Below are positions 5,891-13,402 of a stretch of 13,814 bases of DNA, piece after piece. This DNA is from Candidatus Krumholzibacteriia bacterium. GTDB taxonomy: Bacteria; Krumholzibacteriota; Krumholzibacteria; WVZY01; JAKEHA01. Where the stretch lies: contig JAOTVO010000038.1 of assembly GCA_029863355.1 (NCBI GenBank), positions 1 to 13,814 on the forward strand, written 5' to 3'. A program made the translations under genes and the position numbers. The notes below the pieces were generated by a model that ran no database searches, was not told where the DNA came from, and worked only from the letters and a program-made list of their open reading frames with translations. How positions within the stretch are numbered: position 1 is the stretch's first letter; each line of letters opens with the position of its first letter.

Positions 5891-6715
5891 ATGGCCAACC
5901 TTCCTCTCGGCGTCGCCCTGAGCGGCGGCACCGCCAAGTCCGTCGCGCATGTGGGCGTGCTCAAAGCCCTCGCGTTGGCGGGCATCCCCATCTCGTACAT
6001 CACGGGGACGAGCGGCGGCAGCATGGTGGCGGCGATGTACGCCTCGGGCATGCCGGTCTCTTCGCTGGAGTCGGTGGCGACGACGATGAGCTGGCGCAAG
6101 CTGGTGACGATCCGGCTCACGCGGCTGGGTTTCATCTCGAGCCAGCGTATCGAGGAATTCGTCGAAGACCTGATCGGGCCCCTCACCTTTGCGGACCTGA
6201 AGGTTCCGTGCGCCATCCCCGCCACCAACCTGGTCACGGGGGAGCGCCGCCTCTTCAGGGAAGGGTCGGTGGCGCGCGCGGTGCGCGCGAGCTGCAGCAT
6301 CCCGCAGATCTACCTGCCGGTCGAGATCGACGGCGAATACTACGTCGACGGCGGACTGAGCGAGTACCTGCCCATAGACGCGCTGCGCGAGCTGGGCTGC
6401 GCATTCACGGTGGGGTCGAACCTAGCGCCGGTGGATTTGAGGTATCGCCGGCCGCACCACATCCTCCACCTGGTCGTGCAGGTCACCGGCCTCATGGCGC
6501 GCATGAACAGCGTGGCCTCGGTGGGCAGGGCCGACGTGGTCGTACACACGAACCTGGACGAGTTCAGCTCCTTCGATTTCGACCACTCCGAGCGGATGAT
6601 CGAGCTCGCCTACGACACGACGATGCGCGGGCTCGACGACCTGCGGGCGTCGTGGAATCGCAAGAGCGGTTTCTGGGGGCGACTGGCCGGGCGGATCAGG
6701 GGCGGAGTGCCGTGA
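5891..6715 (+). CDS. patatin-like phospholipase
   Basis: This is a 274-aa acyl hydrolase of the patatin family (RssA/YchK-like size), expected to cleave acyl chains from phospholipids with a Ser-Asp dyad. The nucleophile elbow GTSGGS gives Ser41, and the catalytic Asp is D153 in VDGG. The N-terminal oxyanion region reads LSGGTAKSVAHVGVLKAL (residues 10-27), whereas the commonest form has GGGARG. The downstream AHVGVLKAL is typical. SIPQIYLPVEIDGEYYVDGG is the conserved approach to the Asp. There is no signal peptide or clear membrane helix, so it is probably cytosolic or peripheral. CCGGAG (5878-5883), 7 bp upstream, fixes ATG 5891. Its stop overlaps the start of the SAM hydrolase gene by 4 bp (GTGA), implying coupled translation. 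The natural lipid is unknown. Confidence 0.92.
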   Translation: MANLPLGVALSGGTAKSVAHVGVLKALALAGIPISYITGTSGGSMVAAMYASGMPVSSLESVATTMSWRKLVTIRLTRLGFISSQRIEEFVEDLIGPLTFADLKVPCAIPATNLVTGERRLFREGSVARAVRASCSIPQIYLPVEIDGEYYVDGGLSEYLPIDALRELGCAFTVGSNLAPVDLRYRRPHHILHLVVQVTGLMARMNSVASVGRADVVVHTNLDEFSSFDFDHSERMIELAYDTTMRGLDDLRASWNRKSGFWGRLAGRIRGGVP

Positions 6716-7533
6716 GCGCGCCGCGGATGGTGGCGCTCTTGTCCGACTTCGGCGCCGACAGCTTCTACGTCGGCGTGATGAAATCGGCGGTGCTCGCCGC
6801 CGCGCCGCGCGCCCACCCGGTCGATCTGACCCACGGCATTGCCTCGCACGCGGTCGCACAGGGGAGCTACGTGCTCGCGCTCGCCTTCCGCTACTTTCCC
6901 AAGGGCACCGTGTTCCTCGCCGTCGTCGATCCCGGCGTGGGCTCGGCGCGCGGCGCGATCGTCGCCGAGCGCGCGGGGCGCTTCGTGGTGGCGCCGGACA
7001 ACGGCCTCGCCACCGAGGCGGCGCCGCCGGCCGCATCGCGCTACTACGCGCTGGACGAGAAGCGGCTGGCGCGCCTTCGCGCGCAGCCCGCGGAGGGCAG
7101 CACCTTCCAGGGCCGCGACGTCTTCGCCCCGGCGGCCGGCGCCCTCGCCGCCGGGGAGTCCGTCGAATCGGTAGCCGCGCCCATCGCCGAGTTGGCGGGT
7201 CTCGTCGGGCTGCCCGCCCTCGCACTCGGCCCGGACCGCGTGCGCGGCGCGGGGCGCTACGTGGACGCTTTCGGCAACGTACTCACCAACATTCCCGCGG
7301 CGGAGGCCGCCGGTGCGCTCGGCGCACCGATCGCGCGCGTGCGCGTGCGCGCCGCGGGTCGCGAGCTGGGCACGGTGGGTGCGTTCTACGCCGAGCGGCC
7401 CGGCGGGACCCTCATGGCGATCGCCAATAGTTGGGGTATGATCGAGATAGCGGCGAACGAGGGGCGCGCGATCGATCAGCTCGGCGGCGGCGCGCCCGAG
7501 GCCGTCCCCGTCGAGCTCGAGGTGACGCCGTGA
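6712..7533 (+). CDS. SAM hydroxide adenosyltransferase (SAM hydrolase, DUF62 family)
   Basis: This is a 273-aa cytosolic enzyme of the SAM hydroxide adenosyltransferase family, which splits S-adenosylmethionine with water into adenosine and methionine; the fluorinase and chlorinase are its halogen-using relatives. All family blocks are present in order: LLSDFGADSFYVGVMK (9-24), DLTHGI (38-43), FPKGTVFLAVVDPGVGSAR (62-80), PDNGL (95-99), TFQGRDVFAP (131-140), DAFGNVLTNIP (185-195) and a C-terminal ANSWGMIEIA. GTG 6712 overlaps the patatin stop as GTGA, with GGAG close upstream. ATG 6727 is an internal alternative. The 3' end overlaps rtcB in the same way. Its role here is not obvious: it would lower SAM or release adenosine. 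The family call is firm; the reason for its operon partners is unknown. Confidence 0.94.
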   Translation: MSAPRMVALLSDFGADSFYVGVMKSAVLAAAPRAHPVDLTHGIASHAVAQGSYVLALAFRYFPKGTVFLAVVDPGVGSARGAIVAERAGRFVVAPDNGLATEAAPPAASRYYALDEKRLARLRAQPAEGSTFQGRDVFAPAAGALAAGESVESVAAPIAELAGLVGLPALALGPDRVRGAGRYVDAFGNVLTNIPAAEAAGALGAPIARVRVRAAGRELGTVGAFYAERPGGTLMAIANSWGMIEIAANEGRAIDQLGGGAPEAVPVELEVTP

Positions 7534-8969
7534 GGCTCGTGCGAAAGAGTGATTACCTCTGGGAGATCCCCCGCGAGGGGGGCATGCGCGTGCCCGGGCG
7601 CGTGCTGGCCAGCGATCGCCTGATGGCGGCCATCCGCGACGACGTCGCCCTGCAGCAAGTGGCCAACGTCGCCCACCTGCCGGGCATCGTGGGCTACTCG
7701 TGGGCCATGCCCGACTGCCACCTGGGCTACGGTTTCCCCATCGGCGGCGTGGCGGCGACGGCCTTCGACGAGGGCGGCGTGATCTCGCCCGGCGGGGTGG
7801 GCTACGACATCAACTGCGGCGTGCGTCTCTTGGCGTGCGGCGGTATCGAGCGCGCGGAGGTCGAGTCCCAGATAGAGGCGGTGGTCGCCCGCCTCTTCCA
7901 GCGCATTCCCTGCGGGCCGGTGCCGCACGAGTCGGGCATGGGCGACCTGAGCGCGGCCGAGATGCGACGCGTGCTCGGCGAGGGCGCGCGCTTTGCCGTC
8001 GCGCGCGGCTTCGGGCAGGCCGACGACCTGGCGCATTCGGAGGAGCGGGGCACGATGCCCGGCGCCGACCCCGCCGAGGTGAGCGCGCGCGCGGTCGAGC
8101 GAGGGCGCCACCAGCTGGGCTCGCTGGGCTCGGGGAACCACTTCGTCGAGATCGGGTACGTGAACCGCGTCTTCGCGCCCGACATCGCCGGCGCGCTGGG
8201 TCTGCCGGAGAACGCGATCACCGTGCTCATTCATACGGGCTCGCGCGGCCTGGGCCACCAGGTCTGTACCGATTTCCTGCGCGAGATGGCCTCGACGCGC
8301 TTCGACTTCTCGCTCCCCGACCGCCAGCTCGCCGCCGCACCCCTCGCCTCCCCCTTGGGCAAACGCTACCTCGCGGCCATGGCGGCGGCGGCCAACTTCG
8401 CCTGGGCCAACCGGCAGACCCTGATGGGGCTCGCGCAGCGCGCCCTCGCCGAGGCCCTGGGCCGGGACGAGGCCCAGCTCGGCTTCCGCCTCGTCTACGA
8501 CGTCTCCCACAACATCGCCAAGGTGGAGTCCCACGCGGTGGGCGGCCGCTCGCGCAAGGTGTGCGTGCACCGCAAGGGTGCCACGCGCGCGCTGCCCCCC
8601 GGGGACGACCGCCTGCCGCCGGCGTACCTTCGCCTCGGCCAGCCCGTGCTGGTGCCGGGGGACATGGGGACCGCTTCGTACCTCTGCGCGGGGGTGGCCA
8701 CCACGGACGAGCACCCGTTTTACAGCTCCTGCCACGGGGCCGGGCGCGCCCTGAGCCGGAAGGCCGCGATCCGGCGCAGCCGGGGGCGATCGATCACCGA
8801 CGAACTCAAGCGTCAGGGGGTCACGGTGCGCGCGCGCGACCGGCGCACGCTCGCCGAGGAGATGCCGGAGGCCTACAAGGACGTGGCCGAGGTCGTCGAC
8901 GTTCTGCACAATGCCGGCCTGCTGCGCAAGGTGGTCGAAATCAAGCCCATAGGCGTGATCAAGGGGTGA
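7530..8969 (+). CDS. rtcB: RtcB RNA-splicing ligase
   Basis: This is a 479-aa GTP- and Mn-dependent RNA ligase, joining 2',3'-cyclic-phosphate (or 3'-phosphate) ends to 5'-OH ends in RNA repair. The length matches bacterial/archaeal RtcB. The metal ligands are all present: C96 (GYDINCGVR), H204 (SGNHF), H235 (IHTGSRG) and H327 (DVSHN). The histidine that becomes guanylated is H402 in SCHGAGR. MPDCHLGYGFPIGG at 60-73 is also diagnostic. GTG 7530 overlaps the SAM hydrolase stop by 4 bp and has GAGGTG (7519-7524) 5 bp upstream. It is the last gene of the operon and is followed by a hairpin terminator. No archease (the usual RtcB activator) and no RtcA or RtcR is in the window. The enzyme looks intact and active. 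Confidence 0.97.
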   Translation: MRLVRKSDYLWEIPREGGMRVPGRVLASDRLMAAIRDDVALQQVANVAHLPGIVGYSWAMPDCHLGYGFPIGGVAATAFDEGGVISPGGVGYDINCGVRLLACGGIERAEVESQIEAVVARLFQRIPCGPVPHESGMGDLSAAEMRRVLGEGARFAVARGFGQADDLAHSEERGTMPGADPAEVSARAVERGRHQLGSLGSGNHFVEIGYVNRVFAPDIAGALGLPENAITVLIHTGSRGLGHQVCTDFLREMASTRFDFSLPDRQLAAAPLASPLGKRYLAAMAAAANFAWANRQTLMGLAQRALAEALGRDEAQLGFRLVYDVSHNIAKVESHAVGGRSRKVCVHRKGATRALPPGDDRLPPAYLRLGQPVLVPGDMGTASYLCAGVATTDEHPFYSSCHGAGRALSRKAAIRRSRGRSITDELKRQGVTVRARDRRTLAEEMPEAYKDVAEVVDVLHNAGLLRKVVEIKPIGVIKG

Positions 8970-8971
8970 GT

Positions 8972-9010
8972 CCGGGCCGCTCGTACCGATAGCGGACGCC
9001 CGGGGATTTT
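8972..9010 (+). terminator. intrinsic-type terminator after rtcB
   Basis: CCGGGC plus CGCT (8972-8981) pair with AGCG (8991-8994) plus GCCCGG (8998-9003), leaving a 3-base bulge and a 9-base loop. GGATTTT follows, ending at 9010. The hairpin starts 2 bp after the rtcB stop. The short T-run makes it a moderate terminator. Confidence 0.55.
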
Positions 9011-9014
9011 GCCC

Positions 9015-9043
9015 TTGGGTATGGCCGGGCGTTGCGCTATCAT
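9015..9043 (+). promoter_or_regulatory. sigma70-like promoter for the barrel-barrel-fbp cluster
   Basis: TTGGGT (9015-9020) and TATCAT (9038-9043) are 17 bp apart, directly after the rtcB terminator. Transcription would begin near 9050, giving a leader of about 130 nt before ATG 9180. Confidence 0.5.
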
Positions 9044-9064
9044 GTCCGCCGATTGGCACCCCCA

Positions 9065-9087
9065 CGCTCCCGGGTCGCCCGGGTGCG
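9065..9087 (+). other. hairpin in the 5' leader of the barrel gene
   Basis: A 10-base stem with one mismatch (9065-9074 with 9078-9087) and a 3-base loop falls about 15 nt into the predicted transcript. It lies ahead of an AAGGAG at 9101-9106. It could stabilise the mRNA or regulate it. No known riboswitch class is recognised. Confidence 0.35.
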
Positions 9088-9120
9088 CCCCCGGACCCAC
9101 AAGGAGACAGGATCGCTCGG

Positions 9121-9177
9121 ATGGGACGCCGTGCCCGGCGGCGAGACGCTTCGACGATACCGACGAGGTGGCTTTGA
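9121..9177 (+). CDS. possible leader peptide (18 aa)
   Basis: ATG 9121 opens an 18-codon frame, rich in Arg at its start and ending in ...PTRWL with TGA at 9175-9177, two bases before the barrel gene's ATG 9180. A strong AAGGAG (9101-9106) lies upstream, but 14 bp away, which is longer than ideal. No other start codon makes better use of that AAGGAG. If translated, it would couple into the barrel gene. Short open frames are common by chance in GC-rich DNA. Confidence 0.2.
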   Translation: MGRRARRRDASTIPTRWL

Positions 9178-9179
9178 CA

Positions 9180-9863
9180 ATGAGACGCAAACTGGCACTT
9201 GCACTGTTCTTGGTCCTGGCGCTCGGCGCGGCGGGCGTCGCACGCGCGCAGGACGACACCTACTTCAGACGCCCGCATACGATCGTGGTCTACGCCGACC
9301 TGGGCATCGCCATGACGGCCGCGCCGGGGTCGTTCCGCGACGCGTGGAACACCACGCTTCCTTTCACCTTGGGGCTGGGATACGCCCCGTTCGCCTGGCT
9401 CGAGGTCTCGGGGTCGTTCTCCTACTTCAGTTTCGGCAACAACGCCCTGGAATCGAAGCGCCAGATCGGCTACCAGGGGGTGCAGAGCGTGAGGGGAGGG
9501 GGCATCACCACGCTCCAGTTCCTGGGGCGCACGCGCTTCATCGGCATTCCCAACCAGCGTTTCAACCCCTTCCTCGAAGCCGGGCTGGGCTATTTCACCA
9601 CCAGCGCCGAGGAGCTGGAGATCGAGAACGTCCTGGTCCGTTCGATGGACTCGGTGTCCGGGCCCTCGGTGAGCCTTGGGGCGGGCGCGCAGTACGCGCT
9701 GAACGACAACTGGTCGGCGTACACGCGCTTCGCGTGGACGATCAACCGCAACGCCGATTTCGCGCCCAGCAATCTGGTGCGGCCCGTGGGCGCGCCGGAG
9801 GTGGAAGGGGAAGGGAACCAGCAGTACTCGGCGATCGTCGTCGGTATCATGATCCGCTTGTGA
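9180..9863 (+). CDS. outer-membrane beta-barrel protein
   Basis: This is a 227-aa exported protein. ATG 9180 has GAGGTG (9165-9170) 9 bp upstream and begins a clear signal peptide (MRRK, a Leu/Ala core near residues 5-18, cut after about VARA, residue 24). The mature protein starts QDDTYF and shows alternating, aromatic-rich strands typical of a small barrel, such as LEVSGSFSYFSFGNNAL, NPFLEAGLGYFTTS, SLGAGAQYALNDNWSAYTRFAW and, at the end, AIVVGIMIRL. It ends in Leu rather than the classic Phe. An 8-stranded OmpW/OmpA-like barrel is the best guess. It has its own promoter and a structured leader, and is followed after 25 bp by a second barrel gene. The open frame extends further upstream to 9009, but that region is the promoter and leader. 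Confidence 0.85.
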   Translation: MRRKLALALFLVLALGAAGVARAQDDTYFRRPHTIVVYADLGIAMTAAPGSFRDAWNTTLPFTLGLGYAPFAWLEVSGSFSYFSFGNNALESKRQIGYQGVQSVRGGGITTLQFLGRTRFIGIPNQRFNPFLEAGLGYFTTSAEELEIENVLVRSMDSVSGPSVSLGAGAQYALNDNWSAYTRFAWTINRNADFAPSNLVRPVGAPEVEGEGNQQYSAIVVGIMIRL

Positions 9864-9888
9864 GCCGGCGGCTCGCAGAGGAGGACAC

Positions 9889-10506
9889 ATGCGCAGTCGC
9901 TATGCGGCCCTCGCCGCCACGCTCGCCACGCTCGTGCTGACCGGTGCGGCGCACGCGGGCAAACCGCACGATCGAACGGGTTTCTTCATCGGATTCGGGT
10001 TCGGCGGCGGGAGCGCGAGCTGGGACTGGAAGGACCCGGACTGGGGCAGCCCCGACGAGTGGTCCGGGATCGGCAACTTCCGCATCGGCGGCGCGGTGAA
10101 GCCCAACCTGGTGCTCCACCTGGAGTCTTCGGCCTGGGTCAAGCAGTGGGACGTGGTGGATGGCTCCTCCGGCGGCAAGATCGGCGAGGCGGACCTGACG
10201 CTGAGCGCCGTCACCTTCGCCGCCACGTTCTTCCCCGGCAACATGGGCTTCTACTTGCGCGGCGGCCTCGGTTTCGCGACGGCCAACGCGACCTTCTCGC
10301 TGGGCAGCGCGGGCGGGCTGAGCGTCAAAGCCGAGTCGACCGACACCGGCCTGGGGCTCGTCGCCGCGACGGGCTACGAGTGGCGGCTCACAGACAAGTT
10401 CGCCATGGGGCCGCAGGTGGAGCTCGTCTTCCTGGGCATCGACGGCGATCTCATCGACAACGCGCTCTTCGTCGACGGGAGCCTGCAGTTCAACTGGTAC
10501 TGGTGA
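9889..10506 (+). CDS. outer-membrane beta-barrel protein, Gly-rich
   Basis: This is a 205-aa exported protein. ATG 9889 has an AGAGGAGG just upstream (9877-9884). The signal peptide runs to about residue 23 (…GAAHA, then GKPHDRTG). The mature chain opens with [16 protein letters not shown], then alternates strands and turns ([60 protein letters not shown]) and ends QFNWYW, an aromatic C-terminus suited to outer-membrane insertion. The pattern resembles small OmpA-like or outer-membrane protein beta-barrel domains of about 8 strands. It shows no obvious close similarity to the preceding barrel despite the shared architecture. It lies 25 bp after that gene and 28 bp before fbp, so the three may be co-transcribed. 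Its function is unknown. Confidence 0.85.
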   Translation: MRSRYAALAATLATLVLTGAAHAGKPHDRTGFFIGFGFGGGSASWDWKDPDWGSPDEWSGIGNFRIGGAVKPNLVLHLESSAWVKQWDVVDGSSGGKIGEADLTLSAVTFAATFFPGNMGFYLRGGLGFATANATFSLGSAGGLSVKAESTDTGLGLVAATGYEWRLTDKFAMGPQVELVFLGIDGDLIDNALFVDGSLQFNWYW

Positions 10507-10534
10507 TCCGGAGCTCGTGGAGGAGTCGCGCGCC

Positions 10535-11563
10535 ATGACCTCAATCCCGCATGTCCCCGGCGTCATCACCATCGAGCGCCACATCCTGATGGCGCAGGCC
10601 GGGTTCCCCGACGCGTCGGGGGCGCTCACCAGCCTGCTCTACGACATGGCGCTGGCTGGCAAGCTCATTGCCAGTCGCACCACGCGGGCGGGGCTGGCCG
10701 ATATCCTCGGCGCGGCCGGGCACGAGAACGTACAGGGCGAAGAGGTACAGAAGCTCGACGTCTACGCGCAGCGCACGATCTTCCAGCTCAACGACCACAC
10801 GGGGCGGCTGGCCGTGATGGCGTCCGAGGAGGAGAAGGACGTCATCTCCATTCCCGAGCACTACGAGTGCGGCGACTACGTGCTCGTCTTCGACCCCCTC
10901 GACGGATCATCCAACATCGACTACAACGTCAGCGTCGGCACCATCTTCGCCATCTTCAAGCGGAAGACGAAGGCGGGTCGGGGAACGCTGGAGGATGTAC
11001 TACAGCCGGGCAAGGAGATCGTCGCCGCGGGTTACATCGTGTACGGATCGAGCACGATGCTCGTGTACAGCACCGGAATCGGCGTGGCCGGCTTCACGCT
11101 GGATCCCAACATCGGCGAATTCCTGCTCTCGCACCCCGACATCCGCCTGCCGGATAAGCCCAGGTACTACAGCGTCAATCAGGGCTACGACAAGTACTGG
11201 ACCGAGGGCGTGCGCCGCTACACGCGCTGGCTGCAGGGGGAGGAAGGCGCCAAGCACTCGCTCTCGCTGCGCTACATCGGCTCGATGGTGTCCGACGTGC
11301 ACCGCACCCTTCTCGGCGGTGGCGTCTTCTACTACCCGGCGGACACCCGGGACCCCGACAAACCCCGCGGCAAGCTGCGCCTGCTCTACGAGGCCGTGCC
11401 CATGTCCTACCTGATCGAGCAGGCGGGCGGCTACGCGTCCGACGGACGCGGGCCCATCCGCGAGATCATGCCCGAGGGCCTGCACCAGCGCACGCCGATC
11501 TACGTGGGTAACCGCGAGCTGGTCGAGAAGGCCGAGGAGCTCATCGCGCGCTACGACAACTGA
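10535..11563 (+). CDS. fbp: fructose-1,6-bisphosphatase, class I
   Basis: This is a 342-aa cytosolic enzyme that hydrolyses fructose-1,6-bisphosphate to fructose-6-phosphate in gluconeogenesis. The length is typical for the class. Metal-binding acidic residues occur in SEEEKD (about 97-102) and [12 protein letters not shown] (120-131). The active-site signature [18 protein letters not shown] is at 279-296, and YSVNQG (212-217) corresponds to the substrate-binding YSxNEG element with Gln in place of Glu. ATG 10535 is chosen because TGGAGGAG (10518-10525) sits 9 bp upstream; GTG 10517 would start inside that site. The gene follows two barrel genes closely and overlaps the convergent peptidase gene by 13 bp at its 3' end. 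No separate terminator is seen. Confidence 0.96.
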   Translation: MTSIPHVPGVITIERHILMAQAGFPDASGALTSLLYDMALAGKLIASRTTRAGLADILGAAGHENVQGEEVQKLDVYAQRTIFQLNDHTGRLAVMASEEEKDVISIPEHYECGDYVLVFDPLDGSSNIDYNVSVGTIFAIFKRKTKAGRGTLEDVLQPGKEIVAAGYIVYGSSTMLVYSTGIGVAGFTLDPNIGEFLLSHPDIRLPDKPRYYSVNQGYDKYWTEGVRRYTRWLQGEEGAKHSLSLRYIGSMVSDVHRTLLGGGVFYYPADTRDPDKPRGKLRLLYEAVPMSYLIEQAGGYASDGRGPIREIMPEGLHQRTPIYVGNRELVEKAEELIARYDN

Positions 11564-13167
11564 CCGTCGCCGGCGACGTACTGTTCCACGAAGTGCAAGG
11601 GGTCGAGGGGCGCACCCGTCGCGCGCTCCACGAGCTCGTCCCACCGGTAGCGCCTCCCGTGCGCGAAGACGCTCTCGCGCAGGTATTCGCCCACCGACTT
11701 TCGTCCCACGTAGCTCTTGCGCGCTCCGCCTCGGCCCATGCGCGCCTGGATGGTGTGGTCGAGTTGGGAGGCAAGCAGCTCGCCCAGCTGGTAGTTGTGG
11801 TAGTAGACCGGCGCGGACACGATGTGGATCTTCGCCGCCCAGTCCGGCGCGCGCCGGTCCTCCGGGGGCGTCACCATCTGGTAGCGCGCCACCAGCTCCC
11901 ACCACAGCGCGTCGAGGTCGCTTTCGGGTACGCGGTAGAGCGCGCGCTCGAAGCGGGTCATCACCTGGCACCAGCGCGAGAACACGAGCTGATGGCGCCG
12001 CTGGTGGAGGCGCGCGGCGCGCTCCACGCCGCCGTCGGCGGCGCGGCCGTGTCCGGTCATGGCGTGGATCCACGCGGTGTCCTTGGACAGGCGCCCGAAG
12101 AGCATCGCGATCGCCTCGGTGACGAACACGTGCGCGGGCTCGCGCAGCACGAAGGGGAGCGAGGCGTCGAGGTGACGGTCGTAAACGGCGTGGCCCAGCT
12201 CGTGCAGCATGGTGCCGGCCCAGTGTTCGTCGTTGCGCACGTTGGCCAGCACGCGCACGTCGCCGCGCCGGTCGACGTCCATGCAGTAGGCGTGCTGTTC
12301 CTTGCCCGGCCGCTCTACGAGGTCGCTGCGCGCGAGGATCGGATCGACGTCGAGGCCGATACCGGCGAAAAAGTCGCGCACCAGGGCCACGACATCGTGG
12401 TCGCGGTAGAAGCGGTCGAGGTCCAGGTCGGCCGGGCGCGGCGCTTCCTGGAAGAAGGGGTCGTTGTAGTGCCAGGGGCGCAAGTCGGCGCGCTCCACGC
12501 CACAGTGGGCCGCCAGCGTCTCGTCCAGCTCGGCCTTGAGCCGGGCGAACGGCTCGCGCGTAAGCGTCTCGAGGCGGTCGAACACCGCGGCGACGTCGGC
12601 GGGCTCCTGCTCGCCCAGCGCCAGCGACATCACGTAGTAGTCCTCGAAGCCGACGGAGCGGGCGGCCTGGTTGCGCAGGCGTACCAGCTCGAGCAGGTCG
12701 TCGCGCACCTCGGCGCCGACGGCCTTGTCCGCCTCCCACACGGCCCGCCGCCGCCGCGAGTCCGGGCTCCAGCGCAGGATCTCGCGGACGGCGTTGTTCG
12801 GGAGCTCGTCACCGTCGACGCGCGCACGGAACACGTTGAAGCGAGCGACCATGGCGCTGGAGAGGCGCGTGATCGCCTCCATGAGGTCGTCGGCGATTTG
12901 GTTGCGCAGATGGCTCCGGTAGACGATTTCCAGCTGCTGGCGCTCCAGCGGGTCGGTGACGCCTCCCCGGCCGCGCCAGTGCTCCAGCTCGGCGAAGGCG
13001 CGGGGGTCGGCGTGCAAGCGCCCGTAGGCGAGTTCGAGCTCGGCGAAGCGCGCGAAGTCCTCGCTGCGCCCGGAGAGGGAAGCGTTCCAGTACGCGAGAT
13101 GCGCCTCGCGCTGGAGCGGTTCGACGCGCTCGACGTACTCCTCGAGAAAGTTCCGAAAGGCGTGCAC
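11551..13167 (-). CDS. zinc metallopeptidase, M2/M3-like (gluzincin)
   Basis: This is a 538-aa predicted zinc peptidase without a signal peptide, so probably cytosolic and acting on peptides. The zinc site is HELGH (H322, E323, H326), with a third ligand E351 in FVTEAIAM, 25 residues after the second His. This is the gluzincin spacing seen in M2 (ACE-like) and M3 (oligopeptidase) families. A conserved-looking segment at about 448-466 ([17 protein letters not shown]) resembles the substrate-binding tail of these families. The N-terminal half is helical and rich in charged residues. The open frame runs back to 13482, but codons upstream offer only GTA at the relevant valines. GTG 13167 begins 47 bp after a good promoter, although without a clear ribosome site. 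The stop overlaps the end of fbp. M2 versus M3 cannot be decided here. Confidence 0.85.
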   Translation of the reverse strand: MHAFRNFLEEYVERVEPLQREAHLAYWNASLSGRSEDFARFAELELAYGRLHADPRAFAELEHWRGRGGVTDPLERQQLEIVYRSHLRNQIADDLMEAITRLSSAMVARFNVFRARVDGDELPNNAVREILRWSPDSRRRRAVWEADKAVGAEVRDDLLELVRLRNQAARSVGFEDYYVMSLALGEQEPADVAAVFDRLETLTREPFARLKAELDETLAAHCGVERADLRPWHYNDPFFQEAPRPADLDLDRFYRDHDVVALVRDFFAGIGLDVDPILARSDLVERPGKEQHAYCMDVDRRGDVRVLANVRNDEHWAGTMLHELGHAVYDRHLDASLPFVLREPAHVFVTEAIAMLFGRLSKDTAWIHAMTGHGRAADGGVERAARLHQRRHQLVFSRWCQVMTRFERALYRVPESDLDALWWELVARYQMVTPPEDRRAPDWAAKIHIVSAPVYYHNYQLGELLASQLDHTIQARMGRGGARKSYVGRKSVGEYLRESVFAHGRRYRWDELVERATGAPLDPLHFVEQYVAGDGQLS

Positions 13168-13213
13168 GGTGCGGGGTCCGGGTTCGGCCGGCGGTACGCC
13201 GAGCGCAGAGCCT

Positions 13214-13243
13214 ACTTTACTCCAGCGGCGATCCCGCAGGCAA
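13214..13243 (-). promoter_or_regulatory. sigma70-like promoter for the metallopeptidase gene
   Basis: On the minus strand TTGCCT (13243-13238) and TAAAGT (13219-13214) are 18 bp apart, in a small AT island. The -10 is 47 bp ahead of GTG 13167, which supports that start over the longer open frame. Confidence 0.55.
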
Positions 13244-13254
13244 GCCCGCCGTGG

Positions 13255-13273
13255 CCCGGGAAAAGGTCCCGGG
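13255..13273. repeat. short inverted repeat in the divergent control region
   Basis: CCCGGG at 13255-13260 and again at 13268-13273 flank the 7-base spacer AAAAGGT. Each arm is itself palindromic. It lies 12 bp upstream of the peptidase -35, where a regulator site could be. It is short, so chance is likely. Confidence 0.2.
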
Positions 13274-13313
13274 GCGGGGGCGCCTGCCGCTGGCGGGGGC
13301 TTGTGAAGACGTG

Positions 13314-13319
13314 TACAAT
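13314..13319 (+). promoter_or_regulatory. candidate -10 element upstream of the ECF sigma gene
   Basis: TACAAT at 13314-13319 is a good -10 match, but nothing like TTGACA or GGAAC is found 16-18 bp upstream. If used, the leader would be about 77 nt and would include the inverted repeat at 13343-13370. Confidence 0.3.
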
Positions 13320-13342
13320 CGCCCGTGCCCCCTTGCCGGCCG

Positions 13343-13370
13343 CGGCCGTCGAATATCACTCCGACGGCCG
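13343..13370 (+). repeat. perfect 9-bp inverted repeat in the leader of the ECF sigma gene
   Basis: CGGCCGTCG (13343-13351) is exactly complementary to CGACGGCCG (13362-13370) around the AT-rich 10-base spacer AATATCACTC. It lies 32 bp before GTG 13403. It could be an operator, or a hairpin in the mRNA leader. Confidence 0.45.
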
Positions 13371-13402
13371 TGTAGGGCAGGCAATGCGCGGGGAGGGAAC
13401 CG

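Noticed and set aside
6712..7533. Phage-type SAM-degrading anti-restriction enzyme
   Set aside because: The motifs are those of the chromosomal SAM hydroxide adenosyltransferase family, not the short phage SAM lyase/hydrolase, and no phage genes are present.
5891..8969. Patatin gene as part of a CBASS-like or other defence system
   Set aside because: No nucleotide cyclase, CD-NTase partner, ubiquitin-like gene, nuclease or mobile-element gene lies nearby. The size and motifs fit a housekeeping RssA-like patatin.
9009..9179. Upstream extension of the barrel gene frame to 9009
   Set aside because: It would include promoter and leader sequence and place the signal peptide internally. ATG 9180 has a ribosome site and a proper signal peptide.
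7476..9890. Very long minus-strand open frame (804 codons) opposite rtcB and the barrel gene
   Set aside because: It is antisense to genes with clear catalytic motifs, spans a terminator and promoter, and reads as low-complexity Arg/His/Ala. High GC makes stop codons rare in such shadow frames.
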